Assembly: GCA_020850025.1 (NCBI GenBank)
Contig: JADZFI010000354.1
Coordinates: 1-7,129 of the forward strand
Direction of reading: 5' to 3'
Length of the DNA stretch: 7,129 nt
Source of the DNA: Saprospiraceae bacterium
GTDB taxonomy: Bacteria > Bacteroidota > Bacteroidia > Chitinophagales > Saprospiraceae
In this document: positions 1 to 5,773 of the stretch, one piece after another
How the letters are laid out: each line of letters starts with the position of its first letter
How positions within the stretch are numbered: the first letter of the stretch is position 1
The notes under the pieces: generated by a model
What the model was told of the DNA's origin: nothing
Databases searched by the model: none
The model's input: the letters and a program-made list of their open reading frames with translations, nothing else
Made by a program: the position numbers and the translations under genes

Positions 1-80
1 AAGCGGAAATATTGCATGAGTAAATCGGTTTTGAGTAAAATATCCGAGGTTTGCACGATCAAACAGTCAAATCCTCTTCT

Positions 81-650
81 ATGAAATCAGTTGCAGTGTA
101 TTGCGGAGCCAACAAAGGCTTCCACCCCTGGTTTGCCGAAGCCGCCACAGAACTCGGCACTACGCTTGCCCGCCGGGGTATCCGTGTGGTCTTTGGCGGT
201 GGAAGTGTTGGCCTGATGGGTATTCTCGCAGATGCCGTTTTGGCCGAGGGCGGCCCCATCACCGGTATCATCACGCACCAACTCAACAATCTGGAACTCG
301 GCCATCCCGGCGTCAAAGATATGATTTCCGTGGAAACCATGTCGGAACGGCGGGATATGCTCATCCGCGATACCGACGGCGTTATTACCCTGCCCGGCGG
401 CTATGGCTCCATGGACGAATTTTTCGAGGCACTTACCCTGGCCCAGCTCCATCAATACAGAAAGCCTATCGGTCTGCTCAGTCTGCGTGGCTACTACGAT
501 CCCTTGCTGCACATGCTAGACAACATGGTGGAAAACGGCTTTTTAAAACCCGAAAACCGCAAGCTCTGTATAGCCGCAGACACCGTGCCAAACTTGCTGA
601 CAGCCATGGAAGCTTATGAATACAGGGCAATTCAGAAGTGGCTGGTTTGA
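81..650 (+). CDS. LOG family protein (TIGR00730-type nucleoside 5'-monophosphate phosphoribohydrolase)
   Basis: This is a 189-residue cytosolic protein of the LOG / lysine-decarboxylase-like Rossmann family. Characterised members hydrolyse the N-glycosidic bond of cytokinin riboside monophosphates or of AMP-like nucleotides, releasing base and ribose 5-phosphate. Visible family marks are the N-terminal strand SVAVYCGAN (3-11), the glycine-rich loop GGGSVGLMG (39-47), the MSERRDM segment (87-93) carrying the catalytic arginine region, and PGGYGSMDE (105-113), which matches the PGGxGTxxE signature with Ser for Thr and ends in the active-site Glu113. Length is normal for the family. I chose the ATG at 81 because the protein then begins directly at the first beta strand; the same frame stays open to a TTG at 51, but that extension (MHDQTVKSSS) looks non-coding. 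No Shine-Dalgarno is seen. The true substrate is unknown: bacterial members are often called putative lysine decarboxylase, which is an outdated label. The gene converges on the M28 gene. Confidence 0.93.
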   Translation: MKSVAVYCGANKGFHPWFAEAATELGTTLARRGIRVVFGGGSVGLMGILADAVLAEGGPITGIITHQLNNLELGHPGVKDMISVETMSERRDMLIRDTDGVITLPGGYGSMDEFFEALTLAQLHQYRKPIGLLSLRGYYDPLLHMLDNMVENGFLKPENRKLCIAADTVPNLLTAMEAYEYRAIQKWLV

Positions 651-690
651 GTGTTTAGGTGTTTCGGTGTTTTAGTGTTTCGGTGTTTTA
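651..690. repeat. Five-unit 8-bp tandem array (GTGTTTNR), left arm
   Basis: Five consecutive 8-bp units run without a gap: GTGTTTAG, GTGTTTCG, GTGTTTTA, GTGTTTCG, GTGTTTTA. The first unit starts on the base directly after the LOG stop codon (TGA, 648-650). The array is the reverse complement of the array at 769-808, with 33 of 40 positions identical when the arms are folded together. Three of the seven differences would be G-U pairs in an RNA read from the plus strand. It may serve as part of a bidirectional terminator for the convergent genes, but no T-run follows it. Confidence 0.9.
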
Positions 691-768
691 GCCAGATGCA
701 ATTTAGGATCGTAATTCGCTTTAAATAAAGGGTTCATCCTTTGCAGAAATGTCAAGCCTAATGCAAAC

Positions 769-808
769 CAAAACACTAAAACACTAAAACACTAAAACAC
801 TAAAACAC
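769..808. repeat. Five-unit 8-bp tandem array (TAAAACAC), right arm
   Basis: One CAAAACAC unit is followed by four identical TAAAACAC units. The array ends at 808, the base adjacent to the M28 stop codon (809-811, TAA on the minus strand). It is more homogeneous than the left array, which suggests more recent expansion or homogenisation. Together with the left arm it could form an imperfect 40-bp stem around a 78-base spacer (691-768). In the spacer I see only a short hairpin, AAAGG/CCTTT, near 728-743, and nothing gene-like. Confidence 0.9.
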
Positions 809-1843
809 TTACATCACCCCATTATTCGTTCGATAAATGAGTTCCGTCATGGTTTGTCCAACGGCTTTTAGCACGTTTTTATCAATGATGTCCATATTGT
901 CAGCATGGGTGTGGTGGTGATCCCCGAACATTTTTTCACCCTCATATGGCAAACTGATGATGTCAATCATCGGTATTCTGGCATGGCGGATCACAAACAG
1001 GTGGTCGTCGGTAACGCCACCGCGGTTTTCCGGGATAAAATATTCGCCGTAGCCAAGCACATTGGCCATGTCCCAGATCTTATTCACCAAATTGGGGGCA
1101 ACATCCATGGAAATCCCCTCCTTGTAGAACTTCGCTCCCTTAGCGCCCACCAGGTCGAGCAAAACGGCATAGTAAGGCATGTAAGCCGGGCGATGCAAAT
1201 TTTTAGCCCAATATTGGGAACCCAGGCACCAGGTATCATTACTGCCACCATTGTCTCCATTGTCTTCCAGGTCGAAACAGATCAAATCCACGCCAATGTC
1301 AACCGGATTTTGATGCAGGGTTCTGGCTAATTCCAGCAATACTCCTATCCCGCTCCCGCCATCATCGGCGCCATCAATGGGTTTATTCTGGTCTTTGGTG
1401 TCTTTTTCAGCCTCGTTACGAGTATCCCAGTGAGCTGCGATGCAGATACGTTTGGTCAATTCGGGTTTGTATTGCGCAATGATATTGACACCGTTCAAAA
1501 AACCGCCTTTGTAATAGGGGGCGCTTACTTTTTGTTCTATTACCACAAAGCCATAACGTTTGAACTCCTTAACCAGCCATTCGCCACATTTTTTATGGGC
1601 CGTCGTATTGGGCACCCTGGGGCCAAAGTCGACCTGCTTTTTAACGAACAGGTAGGCCGAATCGGCGTGAAACTCAGGCACTGCTACTTGTGGAATATTT
1701 GGTGCAGGAGATGATGGTTGGGCGGGAGAGGTGACGGTTGTTTTTGGCGCCAGGAATGGCCGGGCCACATATGCGATGGCTACCAAAACCAATACAGCAA
1801 TCATGGCATAGGCCATTACGGGGCGTTTAGATTTATTACTCAT
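809..1843 (-). CDS. Membrane-anchored M28-family protein, glutaminyl-peptide cyclotransferase-like
   Basis: This 344-residue protein has an M28 zinc-hydrolase fold and most resembles mammalian-type glutaminyl cyclases, which convert N-terminal Gln to pyroglutamate on exported proteins. Residues about 10-29 form one hydrophobic segment after a Lys/Arg-rich start, so it is probably an uncleaved anchor or signal peptide; a Pro/Ser/Thr-rich linker (33-56) follows. Expected zinc-site positions are AHWDTR (137-142), GADDGGSG with Asp161, FDLED with Glu193 (acid/base) and Asp194, DD at 279-280 before His281, and His311 in HHHTHADN. TWCLGSQYW (204-212) and LLDLVGAKG (228-236) match the cyclase loops WSPQDSLYGS and LLDLIGA. 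I chose the ATG at 1843; a GTG at 1864 would add seven residues (MKNSRQF) before MSNKSKRP. The HD gene lies 99 bases upstream on the same strand. An aminopeptidase remains possible, because M28 annotation alone does not separate the two activities. Confidence 0.88.
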   Translation of the reverse strand: MSNKSKRPVMAYAMIAVLVLVAIAYVARPFLAPKTTVTSPAQPSSPAPNIPQVAVPEFHADSAYLFVKKQVDFGPRVPNTTAHKKCGEWLVKEFKRYGFVVIEQKVSAPYYKGGFLNGVNIIAQYKPELTKRICIAAHWDTRNEAEKDTKDQNKPIDGADDGGSGIGVLLELARTLHQNPVDIGVDLICFDLEDNGDNGGSNDTWCLGSQYWAKNLHRPAYMPYYAVLLDLVGAKGAKFYKEGISMDVAPNLVNKIWDMANVLGYGEYFIPENRGGVTDDHLFVIRHARIPMIDIISLPYEGEKMFGDHHHTHADNMDIIDKNVLKAVGQTMTELIYRTNNGVM

Positions 1844-1942
1844 GAATTGTCTCGAATTTTTCACCGCAAAGAACGCGGATTTCCAGGTCCTATTTTCGAA
1901 GAGCTGCAGGAATTTCCGTTTTACCTGCTGCGATAAACCTCC

Positions 1943-2548
1943 CTACATTTTTTCCCAGGGCCAATATGGTTTTATCACCACCGGCTCTATTCTCTCAGCA
2001 GCATGCTCAAACCATCGCAGCGGCGCCTGAATTTTATCCCCTGTTTGGGTATCGCATTTGAAGAACAGATAATAAAGTTGAATACAATAGCCAACTCTCG
2101 ACATCAGCGAATCGAGCTGACTGTGCGGAGATGGTCGTCTGCGCTGCGCCATCCACTTGTAATATGCATCGTCGTGGGTTTCAATAATATCCAGAATAGC
2201 GGCATCTGTGGTGTAATGTTCCATGAATCGCCTGGCCAGTACGCCGTGGTGCCTGGTCCAGTCGCGCGGCCTTGTTCTGCTTTCCGCGTGTTTGAAAGTA
2301 TCATGTGCCAGTGCAATCAGGCGCAGGCGGGCGCGGTCTTCCTGGTTCAATCCCGGAATGGCATCGATATTATCCAGCACTTCCCGCACATGCAAGGCTA
2401 CTTTGCCTTCCGGGTGCCCAAACCTCGGTTCACCCCACCATAGTCCATGCCGGAATTCGGGCAACTCCAGCAAGTGCCGTTCCAGCTCCGTTTCCGGCTG
2501 CAGGAGTTCTTCCAAAGGAGGCAGATTCGGCAAAAAGAGACGGTTCAC
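1943..2548 (-). CDS. HD-domain protein (putative metal-dependent phosphohydrolase)
   Basis: This is a 201-residue soluble protein with an HD-superfamily core. The metal-binding pattern is visible: His53 in KVALHVREVL, the His82-Asp83 doublet in LIALAHDTFKH, His100/His101 in TRHHGVLARRF, His125 in IETHDD, and a late Asp166 in FFKCDTQ. HD proteins of this sort hydrolyse phosphate esters or nucleotides; the substrate cannot be read from the sequence. The Trp-rich segment GLWWGEPRFGHPEGK (35-49) comes just before the domain and the C-terminus is Pro/Trp-rich (KPYWPWEKM). The start is a GTG: the frame remains open 25 codons further, to a TAA at 2624-2626, with no ATG, GTG or TTG in between. It could share a transcript with the M28 gene, 99 bases downstream, and is divergent from the htrA-like gene, with a 205-base shared upstream region. 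Confidence 0.8.
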   Translation of the reverse strand: MNRLFLPNLPPLEELLQPETELERHLLELPEFRHGLWWGEPRFGHPEGKVALHVREVLDNIDAIPGLNQEDRARLRLIALAHDTFKHAESRTRPRDWTRHHGVLARRFMEHYTTDAAILDIIETHDDAYYKWMAQRRRPSPHSQLDSLMSRVGYCIQLYYLFFKCDTQTGDKIQAPLRWFEHAAERIEPVVIKPYWPWEKM

Positions 2549-2720
2549 GATGGTTGGTCTGTTAAAATAACGGGTTGGTCGGCGTTGTAAAACAATACCT
2601 CTGCGAAGACGTTTTTTGAAGCATTAACTCAACTCCTGCAAAAAGGGTGTGGCTGGTTAACACCAAGTTAAAGCGGCTTTTCATGGCAGCAATCCCCTTT
2701 TCTGAACGTTCTACAAGGGT

Positions 2721-2728
2721 TATTTTTG
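2721..2728 (+). promoter_or_regulatory. Candidate -7 element TATTTTTG before the HtrA-like gene
   Basis: TATTTTTG fits the Bacteroidota -7 consensus TAnnTTTG exactly and lies 25 bases before the ATG at 2754. The -33 TTG is missing at the expected spacing; only TTTTCTG is present near 2698-2704. A T-rich intergenic region makes chance matches fairly likely, so this is tentative. Confidence 0.4.
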
Positions 2729-2753
2729 CCACTAAAAATTAAACTTTGAACAA

Positions 2754-3902
2754 ATGAATAAATGGTTGTCAACGGTACTCGCTGGCGCAACGGGCGGAAT
2801 CATCACGTTGGGCGCAGCCAAATTAATGGAGAAACCTCAGGTAGCTCCAGTTTCCGAGCAGCAAACTTACTCCAAACAAGTGAACTATGGAGGTGTCCCG
2901 GCGCCTTTTGATTTCACCAAAGCTGCAGAACGCGCCATGCCTGCGGTGGTACACATCAAGGCTTCTGAAAGCCGGGAATCTGCTATTCAGCGTCAGCGCG
3001 AAAATCGCTATTCCAATCCCTTCCAGTATTTTTTTGGCGATAGTTACGGCTTTGAACAACAACCTCGCTCCGGCACCGGTTCAGGGGTCATTTTCTCCGA
3101 AGACGGTTATATCCTCACTAATAATCACGTAGTGGAATTTGCCGACGAGTTTGAAGTAACCCTGCACGATAATCGCGAATTCCGCGCCCGCCTGGTGGGC
3201 AAGGACCCCAATACCGATATGGCGGTTATTAAAATTGATGCCAACAACCTTCCTGCCATTGAGCTCGGCAACTCCGACGATGTTCGCGTAGGTGAATGGG
3301 CACTGGCGGTGGGCAATCCGTTTGATCTTACGTCCACGGTTACGGCCGGAATCGTTAGCGCAAAGGGTCGGGACATAGACATCATCAAGAGTGGCAAAGC
3401 CATCGAGTCGTTCATCCAAACTGATGCTGCCGTAAATCCGGGCAACTCCGGCGGCGCTCTGGTGGATGTAAACGGCAAGCTCATTGGCATCAACTCTGCC
3501 ATTGCCACTCCAACAGGCGTCTTCGCCGGCTATTCATTTGCCATCCCTGTCAATCTGGTAAAACGTATTGCCGACGACCTGATCAAGTATGGAGAGTTTC
3601 GCCGTGCATACCTGGGTGTTAATGTAGCTACCATGGACACCCATGTAGCCAAAGAGCTGGGTATTCCTTTCACACAGGGTGTAGTCGTTGCCGGACTGGA
3701 TCCGGAAGGCTCCGCTGCACTGGCCGGAGTACAGGAAAACGATGTGGTGATCAAAGCAAATGGCAAAACTGTGACAACAACTTCTGAACTAATGGAGTTG
3801 ATCGGACGTTCCAAGGTGGGAGAAACACTGGTGCTGAATGTATTACGCAGCGGCAATAACCAGGAAATCCCGGTTCGTCTTAAGTCCAGAAACAACAATT
3901 AA
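2754..3902 (+). CDS. htrA: Do/HtrA-family serine protease with a single PDZ domain (S1C)
   Basis: This is a 382-residue periplasmic protease/chaperone of the DegP/DegQ/DegS family, which degrades or senses misfolded envelope proteins. A hydrophobic N-terminus (about 4-24) acts as signal or anchor; there is no lipobox Cys. The trypsin-like domain follows (about 52-275) with the full triad: His125 in LTNNHVV, Asp155 in NTDMAVIKI and Ser232 in NPGNSGGAL. A Q-rich LA-loop-like insert (75-105) precedes the SGTGSGVIF strand. One PDZ domain spans about 284-377, with YLGV at 286-289 as the carboxylate-binding loop. Many Bacteroidota Do proteases have two PDZ domains and 460-510 residues; this one ends after the first, with a clean stop, so it is DegS-like in layout or a natural short form. 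The ATG start puts the signal segment at the very N-terminus. It is divergent from the HD gene and is followed by a strong terminator, so it is probably monocistronic. Confidence 0.95.
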   Translation: MNKWLSTVLAGATGGIITLGAAKLMEKPQVAPVSEQQTYSKQVNYGGVPAPFDFTKAAERAMPAVVHIKASESRESAIQRQRENRYSNPFQYFFGDSYGFEQQPRSGTGSGVIFSEDGYILTNNHVVEFADEFEVTLHDNREFRARLVGKDPNTDMAVIKIDANNLPAIELGNSDDVRVGEWALAVGNPFDLTSTVTAGIVSAKGRDIDIIKSGKAIESFIQTDAAVNPGNSGGALVDVNGKLIGINSAIATPTGVFAGYSFAIPVNLVKRIADDLIKYGEFRRAYLGVNVATMDTHVAKELGIPFTQGVVVAGLDPEGSAALAGVQENDVVIKANGKTVTTTSELMELIGRSKVGETLVLNVLRSGNNQEIPVRLKSRNNN

Positions 3903-3965
3903 ACAAAAAGACCGTTACAATCGGTCCCCAAGATAAAAAGTTGGTTTTTCGTTTTGTTTTGATGT

Positions 3966-4002
3966 GCCGGCCTCTGCGAAACGCAGGGGTCGGCTTTTTT
4001 TT
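3966..4002 (+). terminator. Strong intrinsic terminator after the HtrA-like gene
   Basis: A 13-bp stem (3966-3978 with 3982-3994, two G-U pairs, otherwise perfect and GC-rich) closes on an AAA loop and runs straight into eight T residues (3995-4002). This is a textbook rho-independent terminator, 63 bases after the htrA-like stop. A smaller hairpin, GACCG/CGGTC at 3910-3926, lies just after the stop and lacks a T-run. The open reading frame of the next gene extends back through this terminator, which argues that the extended start (3941) is false. Confidence 0.92.
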
Positions 4003-4038
4003 GACCAACTTCCAACCCTATGCTCCGAAAAGGCTGTC

Positions 4039-4067
4039 TTGCAAGCACCAGCTAAGTCGTAGCTTTG
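4039..4067 (+). promoter_or_regulatory. Bacteroidota-type promoter for the DUF4340 gene
   Basis: TTG (4039-4041), an 18-base spacer, then TAGCTTTG (4060-4067) fits the TTG / TAnnTTTG pattern recognised by the primary sigma factor of Bacteroidota. Transcription would begin near 4073, about 40 bases before the ATG at 4115 and well after the upstream terminator. A 17-base near-palindrome (4070-4086) covers the predicted start point. Confidence 0.65.
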
Positions 4068-4114
4068 TGCCGTTTTGTCAAAATGGCCCATCTGCCCTTC
4101 AAAACAATAATTCT

Positions 4115-5137
4115 ATGAACAGAACTCTGATTTTAGCGCTCCTTTTCCTGATTCTGGGAGGTGCCGCCTGGTACGCAATCACTCAAAAAAAGAAACAAAA
4201 CAGTTCGCATGTGTCGTGGGACATGGATTTTGCCGTAGCCAATACCAATGACATCGGAAAAATATTCATTGCCGACCGACAGGGTCGAACGGCTACGCTT
4301 GAACGCGGCCCGAAAGGATGGATATACAATGGGAAACATCCAGCCAGACCGTCTGCTGTAGAAAATTTGCTGGATGCCATTTCCAAGGTGAATGTTTTGA
4401 ACATACCACCCAATGGCTCTATCCAAAACCTGGTGAAAGAAACCGCAGCCGTAGGCATCAAAGTGGAAATCTACGACCGGAACAACAAACCGATCAAAAC
4501 CTATTATGTAGGCGGTGTGACCAACGACGAACGCGGAACCATCATGATAATGGACGGCTCGGAGCAGCCGTATGTGGTGCATATCCCGGGCTTTATCGGT
4601 CAGCTTCGTTTGCGCTATTTGTTGGGCGACGACGAATGGCGCGACCGCGCGGTGTTCCGTGAAAATCCGGAAGAAATTCAATCGGTTTACGTGGAATACC
4701 CGCAACGAAAGAATGAATCCTTCAAACTTGAAAAAACCGGCGAGGCAGCTTACGATATCAAGCCCTACTTTGCCACCACCACTCCGGCCAAAACACCACG
4801 GCGCAAGGGGGTTGCAGAGGCCTACCTCGTACAGTTCGAGGCACTCGTTGCTGAAGCCTTTGAAACCCAGAACCCGCTGCGCGACTCCGTTACCGCCTTG
4901 GTGCCATTTGCCATCGTAACCAGGAACAAAGCCGACGGCGCCGAAACACAGGTGCAATTCTGGCCTGTAGAAATAGAACACCGTCGCGACGACGGCGCCC
5001 CCTACGTATCCCGCTACTTTACCGATGTCAACAGCGAAGATTTCCTGCTCACCCAGGATCGGGTCATGGGAGGCATATTCCGTGGTTACAGTTTCTTTTT
5101 TGAAGGCTTACCAGAGAAAAACAGGTTGAGAAACTGA
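4115..5137 (+). CDS. DUF4340 domain-containing membrane-anchored protein
   Basis: This 340-residue protein begins with a single transmembrane helix (about 4-22), followed by KKKQ and a large domain with the look of DUF4340: the FIADRQGRTATLERGPKGWIYNG strand pair (51-73), the SAVENLLDAISKVNVL helix (80-95), and repeated beta segments such as VEIYDRNNKPIKTYYVGG (117-134). Family members are widespread in Bacteroidota and elsewhere and some sit beside GldG-like or ABC-transporter components; here no such partner is adjacent. The molecular function is not established. I chose the ATG at 4115 because the helix then starts the protein, a promoter-like site lies just upstream, and the longer frame back to 3941 runs through an intrinsic terminator and adds 58 unlikely residues. 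The gene converges on ruvC, with the gap filled by an inverted repeat that overlaps both stop codons. Confidence 0.82.
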   Translation: MNRTLILALLFLILGGAAWYAITQKKKQNSSHVSWDMDFAVANTNDIGKIFIADRQGRTATLERGPKGWIYNGKHPARPSAVENLLDAISKVNVLNIPPNGSIQNLVKETAAVGIKVEIYDRNNKPIKTYYVGGVTNDERGTIMIMDGSEQPYVVHIPGFIGQLRLRYLLGDDEWRDRAVFRENPEEIQSVYVEYPQRKNESFKLEKTGEAAYDIKPYFATTTPAKTPRRKGVAEAYLVQFEALVAEAFETQNPLRDSVTALVPFAIVTRNKADGAETQVQFWPVEIEHRRDDGAPYVSRYFTDVNSEDFLLTQDRVMGGIFRGYSFFFEGLPEKNRLRN

Positions 5138-5188
5138 CGTTGGACGATGGACTGTTGGACAATGGACGTTGTCCAACAGTCCAACGTC
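5136..5188. terminator. Long inverted repeat filling the convergent DUF4340/ruvC junction
   Basis: The right arm, 5169-5188, pairs perfectly over 20 bp with the left arm, 5136-5145 plus 5153-5162; the left arm carries a 7-base bulge (GATGGAC, 5146-5152), and the loop is TGGACG. The left side is built of TGGAC units at 5141, 5148, 5156 and 5163, that is, two imperfect 15-bp copies. The repeat overlaps the last two bases of the DUF4340 TGA and the last base of the ruvC TAG. It is well placed as a bidirectional terminator, though neither side has a clear T-run, so termination is inferred from position and stem strength. Confidence 0.7.
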
Positions 5189-5766
5189 TACTTTGTCCTT
5201 CCCGGATTATCCTTCAGGAACCCTTTCCAGTTGCTGTAGCTTTTTTTGCCGGGCAGCCCGGGGCTGGAATTTTGGTACCAATGGCAGAGGGCGGTGGCGA
5301 GGGCGTCGGTGGCGTCGAAGTATTTTTCGCTGAATTTGGTGTGGAGGATTTTTTCCAGCATTCCTGCCACTTGCTCTTTGGAAGCATTTCCATTGCCGGT
5401 TACTGCCTGTTTTATTTTTTTAGGCATGTATTCGGTGATGACGAGCTTGTTCACCATGCCGGCCGCAATGGCAACGCCCTGGGCTCGACCAAGTTTGAGC
5501 ATTGATTGCACATTTTTACCAAAAAAGGGCGCTTCTATGGCCATTTCCTCCGGTTGGTGTTGGCGAATGAGGTCCTGTACCTGTTCAAATATGTAGCGAA
5601 GCTTAACCGTGTGGTCATCGCTGATGTGCGCAAAGGTGAGTACTCCGATTTCAATCACCTTTATCTCTTTTTTGTCGGCATCAATAATGGCAAACCCCAG
5701 CACGTTGGTGCCGGGGTCTATGCCAAGTATACGTTTAGATGTTTTTGTTGGATTGAGTTGTTCCAT
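5188..5766 (-). CDS. ruvC: Crossover junction endodeoxyribonuclease RuvC
   Basis: This 192-residue nuclease resolves Holliday junctions together with the RuvAB branch-migration motor during recombinational repair. It carries all four acidic catalytic positions of the RNase-H-like fold: Asp17 in ILGIDPGT, Glu78 in MAIEAPFFGKN, and Asp151 and Asp154 in DATDALATAL (usually DAADALA). NVQSMLKLGRAQGVAI (85-100) and the Lys-rich YMPKKIKQAVTGNGNASKEQV (113-133) match the DNA-binding and dimer regions. The start gives about ten residues before the first strand, slightly more than in E. coli RuvC, and the C-terminus has a short Gly/Lys-rich tail. Only seven bases separate the ATG from the glgC stop, so the two are almost certainly co-transcribed from the promoter before glgC. 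ruvA and ruvB are not in the window. Confidence 0.96.
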   Translation of the reverse strand: MEQLNPTKTSKRILGIDPGTNVLGFAIIDADKKEIKVIEIGVLTFAHISDDHTVKLRYIFEQVQDLIRQHQPEEMAIEAPFFGKNVQSMLKLGRAQGVAIAAGMVNKLVITEYMPKKIKQAVTGNGNASKEQVAGMLEKILHTKFSEKYFDATDALATALCHWYQNSSPGLPGKKSYSNWKGFLKDNPGRTK

Positions 5767-5773
5767 TTACTAC

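Noticed and set aside
28..52. Promoter for the LOG gene around TTTTG and GGTTTG.
   Set aside because: The TA of the TAnnTTTG box is missing and the spacing is too short; the promoter probably lies outside the window.
51..80. Extended LOG start at the TTG at 51.
   Set aside because: The ten extra residues are not family-like and the ATG at 81 begins directly at the first conserved strand.
1..84. Frame 1 is open from the window edge to a TGA at 82-84 that overlaps the LOG ATG (ATGA), as if an upstream gene ended there.
   Set aside because: Only 27 codons are visible, the residues match nothing I recognise, and an open frame of that length is expected by chance.
87..512. Long minus-strand frame opposite the LOG gene, and similar long frames opposite htrA, DUF4340 and glgC.
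   Set aside because: They are antisense shadows of clearly recognised genes, with no family motifs of their own.
651..808. CRISPR-like array.
   Set aside because: Units are 8 bp and contiguous with no unique spacers, and no cas gene is in view.
651..808. MITE or insertion-sequence remnant with inverted ends.
   Set aside because: No target-site duplication is visible, the arms are simple tandem repeats, and the boundaries coincide exactly with stop codons.
1844..1864. GTG start for the M28 gene at 1864.
   Set aside because: The ATG at 1843 gives a normal Lys/Arg-rich start before the hydrophobic segment; the extension falls in the dispersed-repeat-like sequence.
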